Position numbers and translations under genes: made by a program. Shown in pieces: positions 1-8,500 of a DNA stretch of 64,000 nucleotides. This DNA comes from Bacteroidota bacterium (GTDB lineage Bacteria; Bacteroidota; Bacteroidia; Chitinophagales; Chitinophagaceae): the NCBI GenBank assembly GCA_013285905.1, contig JABDGU010000002.1:1-64000 (forward strand). Reading direction: 5' to 3'. The notes under the pieces are model-generated. The model was not told the origin of the DNA. It was given only the letters and a program-made list of their open reading frames with translations, and ran no database searches. Each line of letters starts with the position of its first letter. Position 1 is the first letter of the stretch.

Positions 1-232
1 CATCCACATCAAAAATACCTTGTTCTTCCACAAAGGAGCTTTTTAGCAATTCATCGTTTATCAGCCCCCATAACTCTTTGCGGAACCAGTCTAATAGGGG
101 AATTTCAAAACCGTGTTTGGGGCGGTTGTATATCTCTTCGGGCAGCATGGGGCGGAAAGCATCCTGCAGCACTTTCTTTTTCAGCGTGCTGTCGATCTTG
201 TAAGCCGCAGGTAATGAGAAAGCAAAATAGGT
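1..232 (-). pseudogene. asnB: Asparagine synthetase (glutamine-hydrolysing) fragment, 5'-truncated
   Basis: Reading leftwards out of the window, one frame gives a stretch typical of the C-terminal synthetase domain of AsnB: FAFSLPAAYKIDSTLKKK, then DAFRPMLPEEIYNRPKHGFE and the PLLDWFRKEL segment. This domain makes asparagine from aspartate, ATP and ammonia. Similarity begins abruptly near position 230. Upstream in the same frame there is no start codon before a stop at 266-268, and no other frame nearby restores the missing N-terminal glutaminase or the rest of the synthetase domain. Complete AsnB proteins are usually about 550-650 residues. The 3' end lies outside the window. I read it as a remnant cut by a rearrangement or insertion whose junction is around 225-240. 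The family call is firm; the cause of truncation is inferred. Confidence 0.8.
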
Positions 233-602
233 TGAAAAATGAAAATGCCCGATTTTTGATTTTTTTTAAATATCCGGACATTTTGGCGACTGGTGTTTGT
301 TGTAAATAATTGATTGTCAATAATTAATGGCGCTTCTGTAATGCCCGACCATGCCCGATTATGCGAAAAAATGCCTGATACATGTCCTGGTTTGAAAACG
401 GTTGGGGTTTTGTGGTAATGGTTTCATTTTAGTAGTGCCAGGGGGTTTATGTAGCTTCAATAATGCCACAAAATTTGTGCCGTTTTGGGTTGTGGCAGAA
501 AGATTTTTTTGCACATTTTTACCAGGTTAGGATTATGGATGAACTGCAGTAACCTGATTTGGGCGAGTCCGAAAATGAGACTGCCTGGGACGGAAAGTTT
601 GT
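233..602. other. Gene-poor junction segment
   Basis: No convincing gene is visible. The segment separates the broken asnB from the methyltransferase gene. It contains repeated short words of the type ATGCCCGA near 244, 341 and 350, and an AT-rich imperfect palindrome (ATTGATTGTCAAT) near 309-321. It could be the scar of an integration or deletion, but no integrase, terminal repeat or duplicated target is visible. Confidence 0.4.
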
Positions 603-2855
603 TTAAACAAATAATCGTTGTTGACCAAACTTTCTTAATCGCCATTTATCTTGGCCAATGTGTTCGCCAATATCGTCTAATACTTTTAGTATAGTTTGGT
701 TGGCAGGTGTTGTACCATTTTTAAGTAAGGGTAAGATATTCATAATAATTTCATCGAAACTCGGGTTTTTGTTTTCTCTTTCTGTTTTGCGCAAATAACT
801 TAGTAAATAATACTTAATACGTAATTTAACATCAATATGTGTACTGAATCTGCTGTCTTTTTTTATTGTAAAGACTTCTGTTTCTTCGTTATAATCAAAC
901 TTGTCAATTAATATTGGTGTTAGATCAGAATACTCTTTTTTAAGCAAATGAAGAAAACCTAATTCAAGACCTTTGATTATTAATTCATCATTGATTTGTT
1001 CAAGAGTAGCTCCGTTATTTTTAGCAATAATTCCTTCAATAGTTTGCATAACTATCTCCATTATGTCTAAGCCTAAATGAGCTTTCATAATGGCTCTTGG
1101 ATTACGTACTTTTCTGAAATTTATTATTAACTGTCCAGAAAGAACTGTAAAAGGATTCTGTCTTTTTTTAAAACTTGTCTGGCCATTTTTTTGTGGAACT
1201 GCTCCAACATATTCAAAGCCACATGCTTCAGCTGTTTCTATTATTAGATGCCAAAATTCTGGGTCTTTATGTGCAAATACAAAGGACATCCATCTATCAT
1301 ATTTCAAGACACGATACATTTCTTTGATACTCTCAGACATCAAATTATTATACTCATTCTTACTTTTTTTATGCTCGCCTCCCTCAATTGCTTCTTGTTC
1401 ATAATCTTCTTTCGTAACTTCTAAATCAAGCCAAGCATTCCACATTACAGATAAATCTAAATAAGGAATTTTTTTTCCATAGGGTGGGTCTGTATATATA
1501 TAATCAACACTTTCTTTGGGTATCCATTTTAGTTTTGTAGCAGTATCTTTCTTAATGGTCGCATTTTTTATTGTGTTGTCATTTATTTTAGTTTCAATTT
1601 CTTTTTTGGCATTCAATAGTTTTTTAAATTTTGTTTCAAAGGTGTTCATTACATTCAAATCAATTTCGTCTTTAGCAATTCGATATCTATAGTATGCAAA
1701 AGCCGCAGCATTCCCAGCGTTTTCGTCGCGAGAGCCAGAATTATGATACGTTCGGTTGATTTTACTAACTGTACTTGAAAAGGCTAACAGCAAGGAGTTT
1801 TTAATGTGTATGTTTTTTTCTTTCTTAATAAGAGATTTTAAAAATGCCAATTGAGCAATTTGTTTATCAGTAAATAATTCCTCAATAGTTGCAACATCAG
1901 AACCTTTAGGAAGAATAAACCCTTTGGGATATGGATATTTAGAAATTGCAGTCTCAATTTCTAAATCAGACTTCGGTTCATGTTGAATATATACATCTTT
2001 TATATTTTCAAATGCTTCAATAAAAGAAGAAATTTTTATTGGGGCAATCAGAGATTTGACAATAAATACTGACATTGGGTTTAAGTCAACATGGATAGTT
2101 TTTCTATCATTCATTAGAGCTTCTATAGCTGTGACGCCACTCCCACCAAATGGGTCTAGCACTAAATCATTTGGCTTTGTATAGTTTTTAATGTATTCTG
2201 CAACTACATTCCAAGTTTGTTTTGTAAAATAACCATGAACTCCAAAATGTCTCTTTGCAGCTTGTTTTCTAACTGCGATTTCTTCTAATAAGGGGCGATT
2301 GAGGTAGTCAAACCCAGTTGTTCTTACTGCTGTAGAGGTTGTATCATAAGTAATACTTTTTCCTACCTGGAAACTATCAGGCGAAAGAAATTGTGATAAC
2401 TGTTTCCAGTAATGTTCTATTTCATCAATACTGAATAATAAAACGGGATTGCCAGTAGATTGAGTTCTATAAAGTGCAAACTCAATACCATTACACAAAG
2501 CAAAATAAACACTCCTTATTTCTTCGTGAGTTGCATAGCTATAAACTTGCTCTACATTATCGCCACTTGAAATTCTTTCATTAGGTGCTTTCGCATCCAA
2601 TACCCAAGCATAGTTTTCTTCTACTTTTAATGAATAGTCAGGAATAAGATTTATAGGTCGTTTCTTACTACCTATTTTTAAGAAAGGATGTTGAAGCGTT
2701 TTACTGCGAACAATGTTTTGCTGGACGTATCCAAGTTGCTTTAATATAGGTAGGATAATGACTTCTCTTACGCTATCTTCTTTAAAGTCAGAATTTTGGC
2801 TTAACGTTCGAAAATTGAGTTGCCCAAAGAGTTGTTCTTTTGTGATTGCTTGCAT
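603..2855 (-). CDS. Putative restriction-modification fusion: HsdR-N-like nuclease domain plus DNA methyltransferase
   Basis: A 750-residue protein. Residues about 1-165 resemble the N-terminal domain of type I restriction subunits (HSDR_N family): a helical start with EDSVRE, then IPDYSL and VLDAKAP, which together make a plausible PD-(D/E)xK nuclease centre. The middle and C-terminal parts are a SAM-dependent DNA methyltransferase: motif I is LDPFGGSGVTAIEAL and the catalytic motif IV is TDPPYG, about 220 residues later, of the amino-methyltransferase type (N6-adenine or N4-cytosine). A single chain with both activities would be type IIG-like. No separate restriction, specificity or helicase gene lies next to it. 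Start chosen at MQAITKEQ; an in-frame start 15 codons upstream gives no recognisable extension. The gene is visibly AT-richer than the genes to its right and sits beside a broken asnB, suggesting horizontal acquisition. Nuclease activity is inferred; the methyltransferase is firm. Confidence 0.75.
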   Translation of the reverse strand: MQAITKEQLFGQLNFRTLSQNSDFKEDSVREVIILPILKQLGYVQQNIVRSKTLQHPFLKIGSKKRPINLIPDYSLKVEENYAWVLDAKAPNERISSGDNVEQVYSYATHEEIRSVYFALCNGIEFALYRTQSTGNPVLLFSIDEIEHYWKQLSQFLSPDSFQVGKSITYDTTSTAVRTTGFDYLNRPLLEEIAVRKQAAKRHFGVHGYFTKQTWNVVAEYIKNYTKPNDLVLDPFGGSGVTAIEALMNDRKTIHVDLNPMSVFIVKSLIAPIKISSFIEAFENIKDVYIQHEPKSDLEIETAISKYPYPKGFILPKGSDVATIEELFTDKQIAQLAFLKSLIKKEKNIHIKNSLLLAFSSTVSKINRTYHNSGSRDENAGNAAAFAYYRYRIAKDEIDLNVMNTFETKFKKLLNAKKEIETKINDNTIKNATIKKDTATKLKWIPKESVDYIYTDPPYGKKIPYLDLSVMWNAWLDLEVTKEDYEQEAIEGGEHKKSKNEYNNLMSESIKEMYRVLKYDRWMSFVFAHKDPEFWHLIIETAEACGFEYVGAVPQKNGQTSFKKRQNPFTVLSGQLIINFRKVRNPRAIMKAHLGLDIMEIVMQTIEGIIAKNNGATLEQINDELIIKGLELGFLHLLKKEYSDLTPILIDKFDYNEETEVFTIKKDSRFSTHIDVKLRIKYYLLSYLRKTERENKNPSFDEIIMNILPLLKNGTTPANQTILKVLDDIGEHIGQDKWRLRKFGQQRLFV

Positions 2856-2905
2856 AAAACAGATAACTACGGTTAAAAAGTCAGCGTGGGTTAATCCCAA
2901 TTACT

Positions 2906-3024
2906 CGTTTCAGAGGTCCGACCAAGAACCACAACACGAAGCAAAAGGAACGCCCACGCTTTACCGTAGGCGTTTCCACTTTACTTTCCCGTGTTGTTAA
3001 GAAATTTGGTCGGTTTCTGAAACG
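2906..3024. repeat. Long imperfect inverted repeat upstream of the methyltransferase gene
   Basis: The left arm (2906 to about 2953) begins CGTTTCAGA and contains CCGACCAA, CAACACG and AACGCC. The right arm (about 2971-3024) contains the complements in reverse order: GGCGTT, CGTGTTG, TTGGTCGG and TCTGAAACG. The arms are about 50 bp with small bulges, around a short centre near 2954-2970. The structure lies 50 bp before the methyltransferase start. It could be a MITE-like element or the encoded hairpin of an RNA. Confidence 0.7.
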
Positions 3025-3256
3025 GAAAAAAATAAGCGAAAACGCTATGTCTTATATACTAATGTTAATTATTACTACGTCATATCATTTTTTGTTTGAG
3101 TACTAAAGTAAGTATTTTGTAATTCTATTTTCGCTCAATTTTATCATCACTTTTCGCCACTACCATGTAATACGTATGAAGAGATGTCTTTTTTGATAAT
3201 AAGCGCATTAAACCCATTGTGTTTGTATAATAATAAGAGAATATTTGAGAGTTGTT

Positions 3257-3323
3257 TTGCCAACTACGTGGCAAGTGGTATGTAGCGCATTGTTTTCTAC
3301 AAAGCTTTTATCCCGATGGGATA
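3257..3323. repeat. Two-hairpin dispersed repeat, copy 1
   Basis: Hairpin 1 is TTGCCA / TGGCAA around a loop containing CTACG (3257-3274). Hairpin 2 is TATCCC-gat-GGGATA (3309-3323), directly preceded by CTACAAAGCTTT. The second copy at 38878-38943 keeps the CTACG loop and the CTACAAAGCTTT linker, but both stems have different, still complementary sequences. The rest of 3025-3477 shows no gene. Confidence 0.6.
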
Positions 3324-3477
3324 TATCATTTTATGGTCAAGGAGAGCAGATTAATTAGCTGCAATCTTAATCTCAGGAGATCCTTTCACTTTTGTGCTAA
3401 TGCACAAGGCTAATACAAAAGTTCAGGATGACGGCATTGATCGACTGCTAACGCCACATACAGCAAGCCCTCGAATA

Positions 3478-3508
3478 AGTGTCCCACACTTTTGAAGTGT
3501 GGGACACT
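3478..3508. terminator. Perfect 14-bp hairpin after the DUF4294 gene
   Basis: The arm AGTGTCCCACACTT pairs perfectly with AAGTGTGGGACACT around a 3-base loop. It lies 10 bases beyond the stop codon of the leftward DUF4294 gene. There is no T-run on either side, so it may act as a 3'-stabilising or attenuating structure rather than a classical intrinsic terminator. Confidence 0.5.
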
Positions 3509-3518
3509 CCCATTGCCG

Positions 3519-4172
3519 CTAGTTTCTCTTAGCCTGCAAATTCATCTGCTGGCGGTAAACTTTATATTTGTAATAGTTGGATTCTTCGAGTTCGCGCACC
3601 ACAGCTTCTATTTCTTTGTCGCGGTCGGTGGGGTCATATTCGCGCCTCAGGTTATTGCTAAACAGTAAGGCTACGGATTGCCAGACGACGGCAGAGAAGC
3701 CGCCTTTCAGCTCTTTGATGATGCTATAACAGTTTTTGCCTGTCTGGCGGTCTATAAGGCGCACCAGTATCTGCCCCTGGGTGATGGTGAGGTCTTCGAG
3801 CTCGCCCTTAAAACGTTGGCTGAGTTGTTTTTCTATGGTTTTGAGATAGGCTTTGCGGTCTTTCCTTGCATCCAGTTTGTCGAGGTTTACGTCCACATCT
3901 TTCAGCAGGTCGGCGGCTATGCAGGCGTAAGGATATGTTTTATAAACGTTATAGCGCAGTTGGGCGTCATAAGCCTGCTGGCGGGCAAAACGGCGGGGCA
4001 GCCTGTCGGTTTTTACAATGTCGGGTAAGAAAATATGGGCTACAGTATCACCATTCTCTACAATTGCACCGAGGCGGATAGTATCGTTGGTACCACGATG
4101 CTGGGCCAAGGCCAAGCGGGGCATTATGAGGTTGAAACAGAGAATAAGTATGACAGCTGCCTTTTGGAACAT
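3519..4172 (-). CDS. DUF4294 family exported protein
   Basis: 217 residues from the chosen start. The N-terminus MFQKAAVILILCF...LALAQ is a clear signal peptide, so the mature protein is exported, probably to the periplasm. A start 13 codons further upstream is possible but would put a polar stretch before the signal peptide. The body matches the Bacteroidota family DUF4294: a short beta part (IRLGAIVENGDTVAHIFLPDI) followed by a helical, charged region with YNVYKTYPYACIAADLL and a conserved segment ending in GFSAVVWQ. The function of the family is not known to me. The gene stands alone, with no gene within 350 bases upstream and a strong hairpin downstream. Confidence 0.7.
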   Translation of the reverse strand: MFQKAAVILILCFNLIMPRLALAQHRGTNDTIRLGAIVENGDTVAHIFLPDIVKTDRLPRRFARQQAYDAQLRYNVYKTYPYACIAADLLKDVDVNLDKLDARKDRKAYLKTIEKQLSQRFKGELEDLTITQGQILVRLIDRQTGKNCYSIIKELKGGFSAVVWQSVALLFSNNLRREYDPTDRDKEIEAVVRELEESNYYKYKVYRQQMNLQAKRN

Positions 4173-4577
4173 TAAGTGTAAAGTTCCTGTTTTTTTGCCA
4201 TATATGCTCATTAAAACAAGTTAAAATTGACCTTGATTCGCTTGATTAAAGGATAAGCATGATATATGGTTTCCCGCAGAAACCCGCTGATAAGCGCAGA
4301 AGAATGATATATACTAACAGAACTCGCTGAGCGTTTATTATAGTAGGGCAGCTTGGCTGTTAAAATTGACCAGAATTAGATTGATTTTGAAGATTTGCAA
4401 GAAGGATATAGCTTGTTAAATATTGACTATGAACAAATGATGCGGAAAATTGGCACGATATGTGAGACTGTATGGTGAGCGGGATAATAAATCTGTTAAA
4501 ACTGAGTTATACGAAGCCGGAACCCATATTATCAAGACGGTATTGTTGTAAATTTGCGGTTCTTTTAGAAGATAGAA
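4173..4577. other. Intergenic region with a short direct repeat
   Basis: No gene is seen. The 13-mer GTTAAAATTGACC occurs at 4220-4232 and again at 4359-4371, each time followed by a similar GATT-rich tail, so about 28 bp are repeated imperfectly. The second half probably holds the promoter of the small lipoprotein gene at 4578. Confidence 0.4.
4549..4556 (+). promoter_or_regulatory. Candidate -7 box (TAAATTTG) of the 4578 operon
   Basis: TAAATTTG fits the Bacteroidota -7 consensus TAnnTTTG and lies 22 bases before the ATG of the small lipoprotein gene. I do not see a good TTTG at the expected -33 distance, so this is tentative. Confidence 0.35.
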
Positions 4578-4850
4578 ATGAGTAAGAACATATATAAGGC
4601 AGTAATAATCACATTATTTTTAAGTATTGGTTTCATGTCCTGCATGGAAAAGCAACAGGTATTGACCAAAGCAGACATGAAGGCAAAAGTGGATTCTATT
4701 GTGAGCGTGAAGATGGTAGATATTCAAAGAATGGCTAAAGAAGACCTTGACTACAGGACTGCGATAGAGGTGAAGGTAAAAGCCGACTCCATAGTTGAGG
4801 CAAAGAAACAACGTGTTGCCCCGGCCGATTCTTCAAAGAAAATGAAATAA
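4578..4850 (+). CDS. Small lipoprotein, unknown function
   Basis: 90 residues. The N-terminus MSKNIYKAVIITLFLSIGFMSC is a lipoprotein signal peptide: hydrophobic core and a lipobox ending in Cys near residue 22. The rest is highly charged and predicted helical, with two related segments (MKAKVDSIVSVKMVD and VKVKADSIVEAKKQ) that suggest a short internal duplication or coiled coil. The stop codon overlaps the start codon of the following DCC-family gene by one base (TAATG), so the two are translationally coupled. I do not recognise a named family. Confidence 0.7.
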   Translation: MSKNIYKAVIITLFLSIGFMSCMEKQQVLTKADMKAKVDSIVSVKMVDIQRMAKEDLDYRTAIEVKVKADSIVEAKKQRVAPADSSKKMK

Positions 4851-5263
4851 TGAAACCTGATGCCCAAAACCCGGTCCTTTTTTTTGATGGGGTTTGCAAT
4901 CTCTGCAACGGGGCAATACAATTTGTTATAAAGCATGATAAGCAGCAGAAACTGCTATTCGCATCCCTGCAATCGGAAGCCGGCAAAAAAGCTATATCAG
5001 GAGTTACCGCACAATATCAATACTACCCGGACAGCTTATTGCTTTTTTATAAAGGCAAATATTATATTCAGTCAGATGCCGTATTGCGAACCGCAAAGCT
5101 GATGGGTGGTGCCTGGTCGGCATTTTATGTATTTATCATTATCCCGCGTTTTATCCGGGACGGTTTGTACAGGTTTGTTTCGCGAAACAGGTATAAGTGG
5201 TATGGGAAAAGAGATGCCTGCATGATACCCACGCCGGAGCTTAAAGCGAGGTTTTTATCGTAA
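4850..5263 (+). CDS. DCC family thiol-disulfide oxidoreductase (DUF393, YuxK-like)
   Basis: 137 residues, the usual size. The N-terminus has the defining motif FFDGVCNLCN, with Asp13, Cys16 and Cys19 (DxxCxxC), followed by a short alpha/beta domain in which RTAKLMGG and the C-terminal RYKWYGKRDAC segment are also family features. DCC proteins are predicted thioredoxin-like redox proteins; the substrate is not established. It overlaps the upstream lipoprotein gene by one base and is followed 44 bases later by a secreted-protein gene in the same direction. Confidence 0.85.
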   Translation: MKPDAQNPVLFFDGVCNLCNGAIQFVIKHDKQQKLLFASLQSEAGKKAISGVTAQYQYYPDSLLLFYKGKYYIQSDAVLRTAKLMGGAWSAFYVFIIIPRFIRDGLYRFVSRNRYKWYGKRDACMIPTPELKARFLS

Positions 5264-5307
5264 TAATTTTATCTTTTTATTCGGAGTATATCCATTAAAT
5301 TTAGGGC

Positions 5308-6765
5308 ATGAACAGATTGAGGATAATAGTACTGTTACTATTAAGCATTTGCTTATCGGATCTAAGCAAGGCCCAGAATGTTTCTTATTCCGGGTATGAA
5401 AAATTTGATTTCAGGTCGGGGGATTTTTCTGTGATAGGCATGGTGAGCAATCGCTTGTATGCATACAGGGGTTCGGCAGAAGGTTTTTTCTTAGATGCTT
5501 ATGATGATTCTATGCAGCGCATTGCTACCGTTGTGCTCGATTTCTTTCCTGCTAAAATATACCAGACACGTTTTATTACTTATCCCAACCAGATAGTAGT
5601 ATTGTACCAGGCAGTGGAAGGGAATAAAGTGATACAATACGCAGCACTGCTGGATGAGACCGGCAGGCTGAAAAAAGGACCCTTGCAAATAGATGAGGCA
5701 AAGACCGGAATTTTTGGTCCGGTAAAAACTTATTTTTCTTCAGCAGTATCGGATGATAAGAAAACCATTTTGGTGTATAGCGCCGTAGACAAGGGTAGCG
5801 AGCTGACCTTTAATGGCAAATGGATAGATGATCAGTTGAATATTGTGAACAGGGGACACGCGGTTTTTAAAACAGATAATGAGCTCACATCCGGCGAGGG
5901 TATGATAAGCAATGAGGGCAGTTTTTATCTGCCCGTAGCTACACCGGTAGGTGCCAAAAACTATATGGACCAGGTATGGCTCTTAAGCCTGCAACCCGGT
6001 GTGAATAAATTTGTTTTCCTGGAGTTGCCTTTGGGCAATATGTATGTGGCGGGCTACTACATGAAGATGGACAATGTGAACAAGAGGGTATATGTTGGCG
6101 GGTTTTACGCAGCGAAAAAAACAGGTAGCTATGATGGGGTACTCTATGCATATTACGATATAGCAAGCAATACCTTTATGAACAAAAAATTCATTTCGTT
6201 TGATTCCCGTTTTTCAGGCGAATCCGTGCCGAGGAATAAAAGGCATGCTTTTGACGACTATGTGGTGCGAAATATTATTGTGAAAAATGATGGCGGATTT
6301 GTAATGATATCCGAATCCTATTTTGTATCCACGCATTATAGCTATGCACCGGGTTTTGGTTACTATTCGGCCTATTATAGTCCTTATATGTCGGCCAACG
6401 TAAGGGAATACCATTATAATGACATTATGGTTTTGTCTTATAATGCGGAAGGCGTAAGGGATTGGGAAGCCGTTATACCCAAAACCCAGTATTCCCAGGA
6501 AGACGGGGGACTGTTTTCGTCATACGCTTTATTGAACAGCGGGGGATCGCTGGCTTTCTTATTTAATGATTTCAATAGTTCTCATTCGCGCATACAGCTT
6601 GCAGCTTTGGATGATATGGGAAAAGTGGAAATGCACTCGTTTACAGCAGATGGTAATGATTACCCGGATTGGATACCCCGCTCTGCAAAACAAGTGGCTT
6701 CCCGCACCATGATAGTGCCATGTTTACACAAAAGGCAGATTTGCTTCGCCAAAATTGTATTTTAG
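5308..6765 (+). CDS. Secreted protein of unknown function
   Basis: 485 residues. The signal peptide MNRLRIIVLLLLSICLSDLSKAQ ends in a type I cleavage site. The mature part is beta-rich, with repeated strand-turn patterns (GRLKKGPLQID, NKRVYVGGFYAAKKTG, IMVLSYNAEGVRDWEAVIP) that resemble a beta-propeller-like periplasmic or surface protein. There is a Tyr-rich stretch (YSYAPGFGYYSAYYSPY). I see no type IX sorting domain at the C-terminus and recognise no named family. The next gene (DUF6427-like membrane protein) begins 14 bases later, so the two are probably co-transcribed. Confidence 0.6.
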   Translation: MNRLRIIVLLLLSICLSDLSKAQNVSYSGYEKFDFRSGDFSVIGMVSNRLYAYRGSAEGFFLDAYDDSMQRIATVVLDFFPAKIYQTRFITYPNQIVVLYQAVEGNKVIQYAALLDETGRLKKGPLQIDEAKTGIFGPVKTYFSSAVSDDKKTILVYSAVDKGSELTFNGKWIDDQLNIVNRGHAVFKTDNELTSGEGMISNEGSFYLPVATPVGAKNYMDQVWLLSLQPGVNKFVFLELPLGNMYVAGYYMKMDNVNKRVYVGGFYAAKKTGSYDGVLYAYYDIASNTFMNKKFISFDSRFSGESVPRNKRHAFDDYVVRNIIVKNDGGFVMISESYFVSTHYSYAPGFGYYSAYYSPYMSANVREYHYNDIMVLSYNAEGVRDWEAVIPKTQYSQEDGGLFSSYALLNSGGSLAFLFNDFNSSHSRIQLAALDDMGKVEMHSFTADGNDYPDWIPRSAKQVASRTMIVPCLHKRQICFAKIVF

Positions 6766-6779
6766 CCAAAAATCAGTAA

Positions 6780-7763
6780 GTGCTGCAATTAATTAAAAAT
6801 AATAACCCCTTTACCGTTATCATTTTATTGATCCTTACCTTTCTGCTGAAGTTGGGGGTGTTGCTGCATCCGCATGTGCCACTGGACTTGCCGGGGTATT
6901 TCCTTTATAATTTACTTCTTACTTTATTGAACACCGTGCTACATGGCAGCGCCGCAGCCTATACAGTTTTGGGCGTTGTGATGGTCTTTTTGCAGGCGTT
7001 GTATATAAGCCGCATCGCAGCCGTGCATAAACTGTTTAACAGGCCCACCTATATCCCGGCCTTTGTTTACCTATTGCTTACCTCCCTTTTCCCCAACTGG
7101 AATTATTTTAATGAGACCCTGGTAATAAATTGGTGCATATTGGCAGGAATAGATGTGTTGCTGGGTTTCAGCCAAACCAACCAGCCCCGTAAGCGAATAT
7201 TTAATGCCGGCTTCTTTCTATGCCTCGCCGCCTTGTTCCAGTTTTCGGTAACTGCCTACCTGGTATTGCTTATCATCGGTATTTTTATGCTCAGGCCCTT
7301 TAACCTGGGGGAATGGGTGGTGGCACTGATGGGCTATTTTACACCTGTTTATTTTTTTGCAGGTATTTTGTTTCTTGCAGATAAATTGAGTTTATTTCCT
7401 GCCTGGGTACATATAGGTGCTTCTATACCTGTGCATATTGTGGCCCCCTTTTATTTCACCATTTTATTGCTGGGTTTACTTACTTTATCCGTTTGCGGGC
7501 TTTATGCCATGCAACTGCAATTGCCCAAAAGCAGTATATATATACGGCGTAACTGGGCGGCTATCCTGATATATTGTATTATTTCTATAGTAATAGCGAT
7601 TGGTACAGACAGAATAGTGCAAAGCGCCTGGCTTATCATAGTGCCTTCTTTATGTTTTGTTATATCTATGGGGCTTTTACTTGAAAAGAATAAAGGGTTT
7701 AGTAATTTTATCCTTTATTTTTCTTTGGTTTTGGTTGTTTTATGTCAGTTGACAATAAATTAA
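6780..7763 (+). CDS. DUF6427-like polytopic membrane protein
   Basis: 327 residues starting at GTG. Hydropathy suggests roughly nine or ten membrane segments, for example FTVIILLILTFLLKLGVL, YLVLLIIGIFMLRPF and APFYFTILLLGLLTL. The opening (MLQLIKNNNPFTVIILLILT) and the NWNYFNETLVINWCILAGID segment look like the DUF6427 family of Bacteroidota, often found near purine or cell-division genes; its function is unknown. It lies 14 bases after the previous gene and 6 bases before purQ, so it is likely part of the same transcript. Confidence 0.65.
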   Translation: MLQLIKNNNPFTVIILLILTFLLKLGVLLHPHVPLDLPGYFLYNLLLTLLNTVLHGSAAAYTVLGVVMVFLQALYISRIAAVHKLFNRPTYIPAFVYLLLTSLFPNWNYFNETLVINWCILAGIDVLLGFSQTNQPRKRIFNAGFFLCLAALFQFSVTAYLVLLIIGIFMLRPFNLGEWVVALMGYFTPVYFFAGILFLADKLSLFPAWVHIGASIPVHIVAPFYFTILLLGLLTLSVCGLYAMQLQLPKSSIYIRRNWAAILIYCIISIVIAIGTDRIVQSAWLIIVPSLCFVISMGLLLEKNKGFSNFILYFSLVLVVLCQLTIN

Positions 7764-7769
7764 TAATAA

Positions 7770-8462
7770 ATGAAATTTGGAGTTATTGTTTTTCCGGGGT
7801 CAAATTGCGACAGAGATATGATGCGCGCCTTGAGTGATGATCTGCAACAAGAGGTGGTTGCACTTTGGCATAAAGACCATGACCTGAGTATGTTCAGCAG
7901 GGAAGACTGTATTGTATTGCCGGGAGGTTTTTCTTATGGCGATTACCTGCGTTGCGGGGCATTGGCCCGGTTTAGCCCCATGATGGAGCAGGTAATTGAG
8001 TTTGCCAATAAAGGTGGTAAGGTTTTTGGCGTATGCAATGGTTTCCAGATTCTGTGTGAGGCTGGCTTGCTGCCGGGGGTATTGCTGCAAAACGAGAACC
8101 AGAAATTTGTTTGCAAAAATGTATTTGTAAAGAGCGAGAATACTAAAAACCTGATAGGGCGCAATGTGGGCGATAAGGTGCTGAAGATACCTGTGGCACA
8201 TGGTGAAGGAAGATATTATGCAGATGCTGCAACACTGGCGACGCTGAATAAAAATAACCAGGTAGTATTCCGTTATTGCGATGCGAACGGGGAAGTGCAC
8301 ATCAACTCCAACCCGAATGGTGCGATAAACAATATAGCCGGTATATGCAATGCCGGGCGCAATGTGTTTGGCATGATGCCACACCCTGAACGCGCCAGCA
8401 GCAAGGCTTTGAATAACATAGACGGCCAGCATATTTTGCAGTCGTTTATTTATATGAATTAA
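7770..8462 (+). CDS. purQ: Phosphoribosylformylglycinamidine synthase subunit PurQ
   Basis: 230 residues, normal for a stand-alone PurQ. It is the class I glutamine amidotransferase that supplies ammonia to PurL in the fourth step of purine synthesis (FGAR to FGAM). Visible features are the opening GVIVFPGSNCDRD, PGGFSYGDYLRCG, the nucleophile elbow GVCNGFQ (Cys89) and the C-terminal HPERA (His205, Glu207), which complete the catalytic triad. The small separate subunit implies the cell uses the split PurQ/PurL/PurS form; PurL and PurS are not in this window. It is the third gene of a tightly spaced run. Confidence 0.95.
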   Translation: MKFGVIVFPGSNCDRDMMRALSDDLQQEVVALWHKDHDLSMFSREDCIVLPGGFSYGDYLRCGALARFSPMMEQVIEFANKGGKVFGVCNGFQILCEAGLLPGVLLQNENQKFVCKNVFVKSENTKNLIGRNVGDKVLKIPVAHGEGRYYADAATLATLNKNNQVVFRYCDANGEVHINSNPNGAINNIAGICNAGRNVFGMMPHPERASSKALNNIDGQHILQSFIYMN

Positions 8463-8500
8463 AAGGTTTACGTTTTTATATTGCCCTAAACCAATAAAAA

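Noticed and set aside
4018-4224. Small frames opposite the DUF4294 gene
   Set aside because: Antisense shadows with no independent coding evidence.
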